This document shows positions 27,218 through 36,650 of a stretch of DNA of 64,000 nt, one piece after another (within the stretch, counting starts at the first letter, position 1; every line of letters starts with the position of its first letter). A program made the translations under genes and the position numbers. The notes below the pieces were generated by a model that made no database searches, had not been told where the DNA came from, and saw only the letters and a list, made by a program, of their open reading frames with translations. The stretch is from Salibacterium salarium (lineage in GTDB: Bacteria; Bacillota; Bacilli; Bacillales; Marinococcaceae): positions 462,248 to 526,247 of the forward strand of contig NZ_JAUSUM010000003.1 in NCBI RefSeq assembly GCF_030813635.1, read 5' to 3'.

Positions 27218-27235
27218 TAAGGTTATTGTAAGGTT
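27218..27235 (+). promoter_or_regulatory. Direct-repeat operator, likely LanR site
   Basis: Two TAAGGTT boxes spaced by four bases (11-bp period), the pattern bound by OmpR-type response regulators, about 90 bp upstream of lanF. The LanR protein encoded 3 kb downstream is the likely ligand. Confidence 0.55.
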
Positions 27236-27323
27236 CTCTTCAGACTGGGGAAAGGCGGGTTCATTACAGTTGAAATAGAGATAGAATTCTCTAAAAAAGA
27301 CATGAATGGAGATGACGTTTCAA

Positions 27324-28241
27324 ATGACGACTTCGGCTATAGTTCAAACTCAAAAATTATCCAAAACATATAGCGGTCTTAATCCTGTTAATAAAGTAGA
27401 TCTCCGTGTTCAGGAAGGAGAAATCTACGGGTTTCTGGGTCCAAACGGGGCGGGGAAAACAACGACACTAAAAATGTTGCTCGGACTCATTAAGCCTTCT
27501 GAAGGGACAGTTAAAATATTCGGAGAAAGCCTGAATAAACACCGACTATCTATTCTACAACGTACTGGATCACTCATTGAATCTCCCTCCTACTACGGGC
27601 ACCTGACAGGGCTAGAAAATATGAAGATCATGCAGCGTCTACGCAATGTGCCAGATAAAAACGTAGATGAGGCGCTTCGTATCGTAAGGCTAGAAAACCA
27701 GAAAAACAAAAAAGCTGACCAATATTCGCTAGGAATGAAGCAACGGTTGGGGATCGCAATGGCACTTCTCGCCTTCCCCAAACTGTTGATCCTCGATGAG
27801 CCGACAAATGGCCTTGATCCAGCAGGTATTGGTGAAATCAGGGAGCTCATTAAATCACTACCTGCACGCTATGGAATAACTGTTTTGCTCTCCAGCCACC
27901 TGCTGTCTGAAGTTGATCAGTTAGCTACCTCAGTAGGCATTATCAGTGAAGGAAGTTTGTTATTCCAAGGCAGTATGACAAGTCTTCGAGAAAAAGGAAG
28001 TACCACCATCTATCTAAAAACCGGTGACAATCCCAAAGCGGAACAATTGCTTCTCACTCAAGGCTACAGTCCAGCTCAAAGCGAGAGCCGGCTAGGGTTC
28101 AACAATCTTGGGGATGCGAATGTGGCGGAAATGAATAAATTACTTGTTGAAAACAACATTCCTGTCACCCGGATCGAAGAGCAGAAAAAAAGTCTGGAGG
28201 ATATTTTCTTAGAACTGACAGGAAAGGAGCGGAGCTTGTGA
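27324..28241 (+). CDS. lanF: Lantibiotic immunity ABC transporter ATPase, LanF
   Basis: A 305 aa ATPase of the lantibiotic-protection group: Walker A GPNGAGKTT near residue 40, signature YSLGMKQRLGIAMAL, Walker B LLILDEPTNGLDPAG, H-loop SSHLLSEVD. It should power LanEG to remove the lantibiotic from the membrane and protect the producer. The start was placed at MTTSAIVQ, where homologues begin and GGAG is upstream; ATG at 27306 is an alternative. It overlaps lanE by 4 bp. Confidence 0.93.
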   Translation: MTTSAIVQTQKLSKTYSGLNPVNKVDLRVQEGEIYGFLGPNGAGKTTTLKMLLGLIKPSEGTVKIFGESLNKHRLSILQRTGSLIESPSYYGHLTGLENMKIMQRLRNVPDKNVDEALRIVRLENQKNKKADQYSLGMKQRLGIAMALLAFPKLLILDEPTNGLDPAGIGEIRELIKSLPARYGITVLLSSHLLSEVDQLATSVGIISEGSLLFQGSMTSLREKGSTTIYLKTGDNPKAEQLLLTQGYSPAQSESRLGFNNLGDANVAEMNKLLVENNIPVTRIEEQKKSLEDIFLELTGKERSL

Positions 28242-28990
28242 TTAAAACATTAGGCCTGGAATATTTCAAAATTCGCCGCAAAAAAATATGGATCATGATT
28301 ATGCTATTTCTTGGTGTCGAGATGCTATGGGCCTTCATATCCATCAACCGGTCTATTGCTAGTAACCCAGACCAAGCCATCTGGGAATCTGTCATTCACA
28401 CTATAGCCTCCATGAATGGACTTTTTATTCCAATTCTTTCGGCCATCATTGTTTCTCGGATTTGCGATATGGAGCATAAGGGGTCAACCTGGAAAATGCT
28501 TGTTACCACCAATGTGGGGCGCGGTCAAATTTACTCAGCCAAGTATATATGCGCTAATAGCCTGCTGCTTTATAGCATCCTTGCACAAACCTTACTTATG
28601 GTCGTGTTCGGGCTGATAAAAGGATTTCCTGGAGCGCCCCCTTTCGAATTACTGATTCAGTTCATTGGAGGCACCCTTCTGACTACTCTCGCTGTTACCG
28701 CACTTCAGCAATGGATTTCTCTAGCCATTAAAAACCAAGCTTTTGCGCTATGCCTGGGCATGTTAGGTGGATTCATAGGAATGACCATTGGGCTATTCCC
28801 AGCTGCTGTCAGACATATTTTCATCTGGTCTTATTATATGGATCTCAGCCCGGTTACTTTTCTGTACGACGAGCATTCGAGTTCCTATATAACACAGACG
28901 GTAGGCTCTGGTCTCGTAGTGGCCGCGCTTATTATGACCGTGATATTCTATGTTGCTGGAAGAATCCATATTACCCTAAAGGAAATCTGA
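28238..28990 (+). CDS. lanE: Lantibiotic immunity ABC permease, LanE
   Basis: A 250 aa permease with six membrane segments, GTG start overlapping lanF by 4 bp after AAAGGAGCGG. It carries the LanE-type motif RICDMEHKGSTWKMLVTTNV near residue 75. It forms a heterodimer with LanG and is driven by LanF. Confidence 0.9.
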   Translation: MIKTLGLEYFKIRRKKIWIMIMLFLGVEMLWAFISINRSIASNPDQAIWESVIHTIASMNGLFIPILSAIIVSRICDMEHKGSTWKMLVTTNVGRGQIYSAKYICANSLLLYSILAQTLLMVVFGLIKGFPGAPPFELLIQFIGGTLLTTLAVTALQQWISLAIKNQAFALCLGMLGGFIGMTIGLFPAAVRHIFIWSYYMDLSPVTFLYDEHSSSYITQTVGSGLVVAALIMTVIFYVAGRIHITLKEI

Positions 28991-29005
28991 CTAGGAGGAA
29001 ATGTA

Positions 29006-29737
29006 ATGAAACGAAGTATTTCCGCAGAATTGCTAAAATTACGGCATTCCAAAATTGGTCTAGTACTCGCCGTGCTTCCTATTTTAAGCTTGCTGATTGG
29101 ATGTGCGAATTATTATTTTAATCAAAATGCCCTACAAAATGGCTGGTATAGCCTATGGAGCCAGGTCAGCCTATTTTACGGGGAGTTTTTCCTGCCCATA
29201 CTGATTGCCATCTGCTGTGCCTATATTTGCAGGTTAGAACATCTAAACCAGAATTGGAATATGACTATGTCCTCTCCTGTTTCGGTGGCAAGTGTGTATC
29301 TGGCCAAATTAATTGTTGTTAGTATTTTAATCTTATTCGTTCAAGCATTGTTCATGGGACTCTACTGGATTGCAGGTACCCTGCTCTCTTTAACCGGTCC
29401 TTTCCCTGTAGAGACTATAGGGTGGACTTTAAGGGGATGGTATGCATCTCTGTCCATTATCGCTTTGCAATTGGGACTGTCGCTTCGGATTCGCAGCTTT
29501 GCTACACCTATCGGAATTAGTCTGTGCGGGGTGTTTGTTGGTCTTGCCATGTATATTGCTAAGTTAGGCATCTTTTTCCCGTTTTCGCTGTTAACCATTG
29601 GGATGGGTGTGCTGTCTCAAGATAAGTTAACACACGCACAGAACATTCAATTTTGGGTAATCAATATGGTTTTCGTTATTATCTTTGCATCGTTATCTAT
29701 TCGTCGATTAAAAAGCAAAGATGTTGTTTCATCCTGA
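29006..29737 (+). CDS. lanG: Lantibiotic immunity ABC permease, LanG
   Basis: A 243 aa permease with six membrane segments. It has the same ICRLEHLNQNWNMTMSSPVS arrangement as LanE, indicating an old duplication. AGGAGG lies upstream of the ATG. It is the second membrane half of the LanFEG immunity transporter. Confidence 0.9.
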   Translation: MKRSISAELLKLRHSKIGLVLAVLPILSLLIGCANYYFNQNALQNGWYSLWSQVSLFYGEFFLPILIAICCAYICRLEHLNQNWNMTMSSPVSVASVYLAKLIVVSILILFVQALFMGLYWIAGTLLSLTGPFPVETIGWTLRGWYASLSIIALQLGLSLRIRSFATPIGISLCGVFVGLAMYIAKLGIFFPFSLLTIGMGVLSQDKLTHAQNIQFWVINMVFVIIFASLSIRRLKSKDVVSS

Positions 29738-29756
29738 TTATGCTTAGGAGGAATGT

Positions 29757-30110
29757 ATGGTGAAAAAGATATTACTGATACCAGGGTTAATCATCGTAGC
29801 TGGGGTATGCTTGTCGATGATCTTCTACAATCCGGATAAGCTTGAACCTGAAAATCCCGCTGGAAAAACTATTTACTATACAGAGATAACTGGAGCCGGA
29901 AGTCAAGGTGAGAGCGGACGTTATAACTATGAATTAACTGCCTATGATGAGAAAGGGGAAGAAAAAAATCTTAGTTTTTCAGCTGGAAAGCAATTGAGAG
30001 AAGGTGCTTATATCCAGCTGTACCACGCATTGATTAGGGGTATAACACACTGGGAAGAAGTTACCTTTGAGGAAATGCCTGACGCGGTTCAAGAACATTA
30101 TCAACAATAG
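29757..30110 (+). CDS. YxeA family exported protein
   Basis: A 117 aa protein with one N-terminal membrane anchor/signal (residues 5-23) and an extracytoplasmic beta-barrel-like domain (YELTAYDEKGEEKNLSFSAG, AYIQLYHAL). YxeA proteins are encoded with peptide-sensing ABC transporters in Bacillus, so an accessory immunity role is likely here. AGGAGG precedes the start; it is 19 bp after lanG. Confidence 0.82.
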   Translation: MVKKILLIPGLIIVAGVCLSMIFYNPDKLEPENPAGKTIYYTEITGAGSQGESGRYNYELTAYDEKGEEKNLSFSAGKQLREGAYIQLYHALIRGITHWEEVTFEEMPDAVQEHYQQ

Positions 30111-30287
30111 GGATCTTACAAAGGAAGAGGAAGTCCGCTTATATAAAGTTAAGAACGTGATATAATCGACAAAAATAACCATCCCTATTAAATGTTGTCT
30201 AACCACATTTTCTGCCAAAAAGTAAAATGGTGTTTTTATGGATAAATAATTCCTCTTGTTCATGTATAATAAAATTAGGTGATGAGC

Positions 30288-31001
30288 ATGGAGAACTTAA
30301 AAGAGAAGAAAATATTAGTTGTAGACGATGAATCGGAAATCAGAATAATGATAGAAAGGTTTTTAAGAAAAGAGGGCTTTTTCCGCATTTACACGGCTGC
30401 AGACTGTGATTCAGCTTTGTCAATCTGCCGCACAAACAAACCAGATATTGCAATTCTTGATATTATGTTGCCCGATGGAGACGGGTTCTCGCTTCTTTCT
30501 TCCATCAAACAATTTTCGGACACACCGGTTCTTTTTCTCTCTGCCCGCGGCGAAGATGAAGACCGATTGCTCGGGCTGGGTCTGGGGGCAGATGATTACG
30601 TTGTGAAGCCTTTCCTACCACGCGAGCTATCATTACGACTTATGGCAATTCTAAAACGTGTCTACTCATCTCCTATGACGGACGATCATTATGTCTTTCG
30701 ACTGGAAGAACAGACTATTGATCTAGATAGCGCAGTCGTGCATAAGAATCATAAAGAACTGCCATTAACTGCAAAGGAGCATGCCATCCTTGTGAAATTA
30801 TACGAGAATCGTAACCGCATTGTCACAAACGATGCCCTATGCTTGGCTGTATGGGGAGATGACAGCTACGGGTATGAAAATACGTTGATGGTCCATATTA
30901 GGCGGTTGCGCGAAAAAGTCGAGCCCAATCCCTCTAAACCCATCTATCTTCTAACCGCCAAAGGGTTGGGGTATAAACTGCTGGTAAAGGAGATACGCTG
31001 A
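30288..31001 (+). CDS. lanR: Response regulator, LanR (OmpR family)
   Basis: A 237 aa regulator: receiver domain with the phospho-acceptor Asp in AILDIMLPDGDG near residue 53 and Lys in YVVKPF, and a C-terminal winged helix (MVHIRRLREKVEPNPSKP). The start was set at the ATG before GAGAACTT, with AGGTGA upstream. It probably senses the lantibiotic via LanK and acts on the TAAGGTT repeats before lanF. Confidence 0.92.
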   Translation: MENLKEKKILVVDDESEIRIMIERFLRKEGFFRIYTAADCDSALSICRTNKPDIAILDIMLPDGDGFSLLSSIKQFSDTPVLFLSARGEDEDRLLGLGLGADDYVVKPFLPRELSLRLMAILKRVYSSPMTDDHYVFRLEEQTIDLDSAVVHKNHKELPLTAKEHAILVKLYENRNRIVTNDALCLAVWGDDSYGYENTLMVHIRRLREKVEPNPSKPIYLLTAKGLGYKLLVKEIR

Positions 31002-32390
31002 GTGGAAGGAATTACTCGGATATTACGCCAGTTTGTCACCGCAACTATCTTGATTTCAATATTTTTACTTATTTTTAATTTCGTACTACTGGGCGTGCTA
31101 GTGTTCAACAATAATAACCCGAACCCGTCTCCGGAAGGTGTAGTTAAGCAAGTGGCCCAAGGGCTTAACAAACAGGGCGACAACTATCGTTTGGATGAGA
31201 ATACCGCCAATCTTCTTCAGCAAAATAAGACTTGGGCAATGCTTGTAACGGATGATGGTCATGTGGAATGGGACTATCATTTGCCTAATGATGTTCCGAG
31301 ATCATACAATCTAGTCGAGGTAGCTAAGTTTTCCCGTTATTACCTTGAGGAGTACCCGGTTTATGTTTGGGAGCATAAAAATGGCATTGTTGTGCTGGGA
31401 TATCCTAAGAATAGTCACTGGAAGTATCAAATTGATTCTCATTCCAACTGGGTAGAATCGCTGCCTCAACGTCTAGTATTGTTGCTGCTATTTAATGTGG
31501 TACTTGCACTACTAATCTCTGTCGTAATTGGCTCACGCCTAATTAAAAGGATACGACCTCTTGTGGCGGGAATCCACAGTATTGCTAGGGAAGAAGAAGT
31601 ACAAATGGATTCCAAAGGTATATTCGGTGATTTGGCCCGCAGCATTAATTCCGCATCGGTTATACTTCAGAAAAAAACAACGGCATTAAAGTCAAGGGAT
31701 GAAGCTCGATCCAACTGGATTGCCGGAATTTCTCATGATATCCGGACGCCACTCTCGATGATACTAGGCTACGCAAGTGAAATGGAGGATAATTCAGAGT
31801 TGCCGAAGGAACAGAGGTATGAGGCCGGTATCATTAGACGGCAGGGGGAGAAGCTACGCTCACTTATAAACGACTTGAATCTGGTCTCGATGCTAGAATA
31901 TGAAATGCAGCCTTTGCAATGGAAGAGTATCCGATTATCGGTTTTGGCAAGACAGGTTGTTGCGGATTTTTTAAATAACGGATTAGATGACCGGTATGAC
32001 ATTGAGCTGAACCTAGCTGACGAAGCAGTTAAAATCAATGGGGACGAAAAATTATTGCTTCGGGCAATCAATAATCTTGTCCGTAATAGTGTGCGCCATA
32101 ACCCTCAGGGCTGCAAAATCGTCTTGGAAACTTTTCTATCCGAAGACTCCTCTCAATATTACTTTATCGTAAGAGATAATGGGCGGGGAATTCCTAAGGA
32201 GCAATTAAAGAAAATTACCGAGTTGCCTTATTCATCAAAAAGAAAGCAGACTGTTCAACAAGGGCACGGTGGTTTAGGACTTCCGATGGTGGAAAGGATC
32301 ATACAGGCGCATCACGGTCGCCTCATTCTTTCAAGCGATGTGGATCAAAAAGGTTTGATAGTCATTATGGAACTTCCAGTTTTAAAATAA
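31002..32390 (+). CDS. lanK: Sensor histidine kinase, LanK
   Basis: A 462 aa membrane kinase. Two membrane segments (about 12-34 and 160-180) flank an extracellular domain of about 125 residues; then HAMP-like linker, HisKA with GISHDIRTPLS (phospho-His), N box NNLVRNSVRHN and G boxes. A GTG start directly follows the lanR stop, with AAAGGAGA upstream, so the pair is translationally coupled. Confidence 0.92.
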   Translation: MEGITRILRQFVTATILISIFLLIFNFVLLGVLVFNNNNPNPSPEGVVKQVAQGLNKQGDNYRLDENTANLLQQNKTWAMLVTDDGHVEWDYHLPNDVPRSYNLVEVAKFSRYYLEEYPVYVWEHKNGIVVLGYPKNSHWKYQIDSHSNWVESLPQRLVLLLLFNVVLALLISVVIGSRLIKRIRPLVAGIHSIAREEEVQMDSKGIFGDLARSINSASVILQKKTTALKSRDEARSNWIAGISHDIRTPLSMILGYASEMEDNSELPKEQRYEAGIIRRQGEKLRSLINDLNLVSMLEYEMQPLQWKSIRLSVLARQVVADFLNNGLDDRYDIELNLADEAVKINGDEKLLLRAINNLVRNSVRHNPQGCKIVLETFLSEDSSQYYFIVRDNGRGIPKEQLKKITELPYSSKRKQTVQQGHGGLGLPMVERIIQAHHGRLILSSDVDQKGLIVIMELPVLK

Positions 32391-32410
32391 AATTAAGTTG
32401 TAAACTCGAA

Positions 32411-32450
32411 GCGCCCTCCTGAGATAGAAAGATTTAGGAGGGCGCGTTTT
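32411..32450. terminator. Bidirectional terminator between lanK and the ABC gene
   Basis: Perfect 10-bp stem GCGCCCTCCT / AGGAGGGCGC followed by GTTTTAAATTT, between convergent genes. Confidence 0.85.
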
Positions 32451-32521
32451 AAATTTACTATATTTGATTACACTTGCTCCTGCCCGTTATCAAATAAGGT
32501 TTCCATTTCACACTAGTTAAT

Positions 32522-34273
32522 TCATATCAATTGATGTTCACAAAACTGATTATATAATTCGTGATTACTTTGCAATTCTAAATGTGTACCCAGCCCAGTT
32601 ATTTTACCGTTTTCAATGAAGATTATTTTTTCTAAATCCTTAATGCTTGATAATCTATGTGCAATTATAATGGTTGTTCTTCCCTTTATTAATTCATTCA
32701 TAGCAGCTTGAACTTTTTCTTCCGATTGACTATCTAAATGTGAAGTTGCTTCATCCAATAATATTATTTGAGGATCTTTCAAAAACATTCTGGCAATTGC
32801 TATTCTTTGTCTTTCCCCCCCAGATAGATTAAATCCTTTCTCTCCAATATGTGTATTTATTCCGTTAGGTAATTTTTTTATTAAATCCCAAACATAAGCC
32901 ATCTTACAGGCTTCAATTATTTTTAACTCACTAATTGTATTTTCATCAAGGCCAAAGACTATATTATCTTTTACAGACCCAGTAATTAGGCTATGTTCCT
33001 GTGACACATAACCAATCTGCATACGCCATGATGATAAAGAGTAATTTTCAATATTTACCCCATCGAAATATATAGAGCCGTTAGTCGGTTTATAATACCT
33101 TTCCAATAAGGATATTAGTGTAGTTTTTCCACTACCGCTTGGGCCTACCAAAGCGTATGTCTTGCCTCCCTCAATAATTAGGTTAATATTATTCAAACAA
33201 AAAGAAGAATTATCTGTGGTTGTGTACTTAAAAGATAAATTTTTTATCTCTATATCCTTATTACCAATATCTAAGACCAGCCCTTTATCCAATTCTTCAC
33301 TAACTTCATTGAGTAGCTGAGAAATCCTTTCTGTAGCTCCTTTAGTATTCTGTAGTTGAGAAAAAAAAGATCCGAAACTCAAAATAGGTCCCATTATATA
33401 AAATAACAATGTTAAAAAAGCAATAAACGTTCCCGCTGACAAATCACCGGTGGATAATTTAACCCCACCATATCCAACGATTGAAACAATTATAAACATC
33501 ATAATTAAATTCACTACTGGATCTATAATAGAAGACCATTTTGATTGTTTTATACCTATACTTTTTAATGCTGCAATACTTTTCTTACCCTTGTCTATTT
33601 GATAGTTTTCAGCCGTAAATGATTTAACTAATTTATTCTCTGTAATCATTTCATGTGCATTTACATTAAGAGTTGCGGTCGATTCTTGCATCCTTTTAGA
33701 GATTTTAGATAAAATCTTGCCCAATGGTACAAAAAAAATTAGAAATATTGGTACAGAGAGAGCAATTACTAATGTTAATTGCCAATCGTAATAAAATAAC
33801 CAGAAACTACAAAATATTATGATAAATATGGAGTTAATAAACTTTGAAAAAGAATTACTCACTAAACTATATATAACATTAGTATCATTCACTATCCTAC
33901 TCGCTATGTCTCCTGACTGATTAATATCAAAGAAATCAGTTGGTAACGTCACAACCTTATTCCATAATAATGACCTTAAATTAGCAACTATATTTAATCC
34001 GACAACACTTAATAAATAACCGGAAAAGGCTCTAGTAATTGCACCAGTAATAAATAATAATGCTAATATTGCTAGTGCACTTGTTTCTAGGCTGTCCGTT
34101 TGAGTATATGAATCTACTATAATTCTTAATGTGTTCGGAATAAATGTTGAAATTACAGCACCAATAGATCCAACAATACAAGTAACTATAAAAAGAAGAT
34201 ATCTCGGATTCGTAAAGTGAATTAACCTGAAAAATTCAGTCCATTTATATTTATTACCCTCTGTATTTGACAT
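32522..34273 (-). CDS. ABC transporter, fused permease-ATPase (exporter type)
   Basis: A 583 aa half transporter: six membrane segments in the first 310 residues, then a nucleotide-binding domain with GPSGSGKTT, LSGGERQRIAIARM, ILLDEATSHLDS and the H-loop IIIAHRLSS. It has no peptidase domain. It lies downstream of lanT and could be an accessory exporter or immunity pump. The start was set at MSNTEGN, with GAAGGTGA upstream. A 74-bp piece of its 3' part is repeated at 53058-53131. Very AT-rich. Confidence 0.88.
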   Translation of the reverse strand: MSNTEGNKYKWTEFFRLIHFTNPRYLLFIVTCIVGSIGAVISTFIPNTLRIIVDSYTQTDSLETSALAILALLFITGAITRAFSGYLLSVVGLNIVANLRSLLWNKVVTLPTDFFDINQSGDIASRIVNDTNVIYSLVSNSFSKFINSIFIIIFCSFWLFYYDWQLTLVIALSVPIFLIFFVPLGKILSKISKRMQESTATLNVNAHEMITENKLVKSFTAENYQIDKGKKSIAALKSIGIKQSKWSSIIDPVVNLIMMFIIVSIVGYGGVKLSTGDLSAGTFIAFLTLLFYIMGPILSFGSFFSQLQNTKGATERISQLLNEVSEELDKGLVLDIGNKDIEIKNLSFKYTTTDNSSFCLNNINLIIEGGKTYALVGPSGSGKTTLISLLERYYKPTNGSIYFDGVNIENYSLSSWRMQIGYVSQEHSLITGSVKDNIVFGLDENTISELKIIEACKMAYVWDLIKKLPNGINTHIGEKGFNLSGGERQRIAIARMFLKDPQIILLDEATSHLDSQSEEKVQAAMNELIKGRTTIIIAHRLSSIKDLEKIIFIENGKITGLGTHLELQSNHELYNQFCEHQLI

Positions 34274-34418
34274 ATTATCACCTTCCATCCATGAAATCGT
34301 TAGTCGATATAGTATACTTTAAACACTCATGTGGATATAGGAGGTTTTGTTTAGTTTCCCTACTGTTAAGTAGGATGAAACTTTGATAGATACAATAAGC
34401 ATGTCAAAATACGCTCAA

Positions 34419-36650
34419 TTATTTACTTATCTCCAGAGTCCATGGATCTGTGATCTGCGCGGACACAAGTTTCTTATAGTATTTACTGTTTTCTATTAAT
34501 TGTTCATGGGTTCCACGATCAACAACCTGCCCCTTATCCAATACATAAATCATATTGGAGCTTATGATTGTACTTAGTCGATGTGCAATCACAATCTGAG
34601 TACAATTTAATGTTTTAAGGTTTTCTGTTATTACTGACTCCGTTACAGTGTCCAAAGAACTAGTCGCCTCGTCTAGCAACAGTATTTTAGGACGATTGAC
34701 CAACGCCCGTGCTAAAGCGATTCTTTGTTTCTGACCTCCCGATAAATTAGTACCAGATTCCGATATCAGTGTATTATAACCCATGGGCATACTTTCAATA
34801 TCAGAATGAATATCAACAAGGCGTGCCGCCCAAATGACGTCTTCCATGGACGCTTCAGGTGTATGAATGGTGATATTCTCATATATTGTGCGATTAAACA
34901 CAAAATTATCTTGCAGAACTATACTTATTTGACTTCGTAAGGTTTTCCTCTCAACCTCTTTCATGCTGACATCATTGAAATAAATTGAACCCTCTGTAGG
35001 CTTGTACAATCCAACAAGTAGATTTGCAAGTGTACTCTTTCCCGACCCTGATCGTCCTACTAAAGCAATCCTTTCACCTGGCTTAACCGTCATATGGATA
35101 TCTTTTAATATATTTTCTCCAAAGTCACTATACTTGAAATTGACATGATCAATAGATATATTTCCACTCAAACTTAAAGTTTGGGTATTATCATTTAGTT
35201 TATCCTTATCAGATCCACTCTCTGATTGTTTATCCTCTTTCATAACATCATATATACGATCTAACAGAGAATCTACCATAACTAAATCAACTATTAACAT
35301 GGCTAGAGAGTTCAAGGGACTAAGGAAAAGTGTCGATAATGACATAAATGAAATTAACATACCAATAGTGATATTTCCTTGTTGCATCTGAAATAGACCC
35401 ACTAATAAAATTATCATCGGTGTCATGAAGTTAAGACCATTGCTCACTGTGTTCACTTTTGCCTGATAATAGCCTTTATCTTTCATTGCTTTTAATTGCT
35501 GAGCAAATAAACTTTTCCACCCTTTATCTGCTTCACCTTCAATTCCCAGAGACTTGATAGTGGATATACCTTCCAAGATCTCTGTCATAAATGAGCCTGC
35601 CAAACTCTGAGCAGCAATTTGAGTTTGTGTTAGTTTTTTAAATTTACTTCTTGTATATAAAAATACAAGGAATTGCAGAGTTCCTAATGATAAAAGTGTG
35701 AAAGCAACGACTTTTGACTGTATCAAAATAACGGCAAAAGTAACTATTACTAAAAAGATATTAATTATGGTTGAAATGAATTTTTGGGATACTATTTCCC
35801 GAATAGTGACATTACTATTAATACGTAACATCATATCCCCACGTGAACGACCCTCAAAATATTGGTATGGCAAATACATCATGTGGGAGATAAAACTATT
35901 TGTAAGTTGAGCATCCAAATGTTGTTGCAATTTTACAATACATATATCCTTAAAATAAGAAAAACAAAATTGTAACAAGATTAGAACAATAATACCTGCG
36001 ATAAGAAAAGGAAATAATGAATAACCTCTATCTTGTACCGCAGAGTCCACTGAAAATTGCATTAGCAACGGAAACGATACAGAAACAATTTGTAGACCAA
36101 ATGCAAGTAATACAGCTAAAAAGAAAAACTTTTTATTATTAAAGATTAAATTTTTAAAGAAAGCCAGTTTACTATACTTTTTCTCTTTGCGAGTCTGGAA
36201 ACCCTCGTCAGGATATGCCATTAAAAAAATATTAGAGTACTTCTTTGCAAATTCATTTTCATCCAACTCTAGCCTTCCAATCGCTGGATCAATCACAACA
36301 TACTGTTTGTTTGGTTTGACGCTTTCTAACACAACAAAATGTTTGTTTTCCCAAAATAAAATAGATGGTACCATCTCATTACTAAGAGCATCATATGGGG
36401 CTTTCTTGGGGATAGCCTGCATTTGATAAATCTGGGCGACATCCTTCATCTTTAGCATTGAAATTCCTTCACGCATGTTTCCAACTGTTGCAAAACGTTC
36501 TTTTAAATTAGAAAAATCAGCCTCATATCCATAAAACCCCAGCAACATATGCAAACAGCTAGGACCACAGTCATATTGGTTCATCTGAATTTTTACAGGA
36601 ACTTTCTTTCGAACCTTGAATATATTTAACAGTCCAGCCCATTTAGACAT
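34419..36650 (-). CDS. lanT: Lantibiotic peptidase/exporter, LanT
   Basis: A 743 aa bifunctional transporter. The N-terminal C39 peptidase has the catalytic Cys in QYDCGPSC (residue 28), His in KHFVVLES and Asp in IDPAIG; it should cleave the LanA leader after its GA site. Then six membrane segments and an ATPase domain (GRSGSGKST, LSGGQKQRIALARAL, ILLDEATSSLD). It overlaps lanM by 8 bp. Confidence 0.95.
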   Translation of the reverse strand: MSKWAGLLNIFKVRKKVPVKIQMNQYDCGPSCLHMLLGFYGYEADFSNLKERFATVGNMREGISMLKMKDVAQIYQMQAIPKKAPYDALSNEMVPSILFWENKHFVVLESVKPNKQYVVIDPAIGRLELDENEFAKKYSNIFLMAYPDEGFQTRKEKKYSKLAFFKNLIFNNKKFFFLAVLLAFGLQIVSVSFPLLMQFSVDSAVQDRGYSLFPFLIAGIIVLILLQFCFSYFKDICIVKLQQHLDAQLTNSFISHMMYLPYQYFEGRSRGDMMLRINSNVTIREIVSQKFISTIINIFLVIVTFAVILIQSKVVAFTLLSLGTLQFLVFLYTRSKFKKLTQTQIAAQSLAGSFMTEILEGISTIKSLGIEGEADKGWKSLFAQQLKAMKDKGYYQAKVNTVSNGLNFMTPMIILLVGLFQMQQGNITIGMLISFMSLSTLFLSPLNSLAMLIVDLVMVDSLLDRIYDVMKEDKQSESGSDKDKLNDNTQTLSLSGNISIDHVNFKYSDFGENILKDIHMTVKPGERIALVGRSGSGKSTLANLLVGLYKPTEGSIYFNDVSMKEVERKTLRSQISIVLQDNFVFNRTIYENITIHTPEASMEDVIWAARLVDIHSDIESMPMGYNTLISESGTNLSGGQKQRIALARALVNRPKILLLDEATSSLDTVTESVITENLKTLNCTQIVIAHRLSTIISSNMIYVLDKGQVVDRGTHEQLIENSKYYKKLVSAQITDPWTLEISK

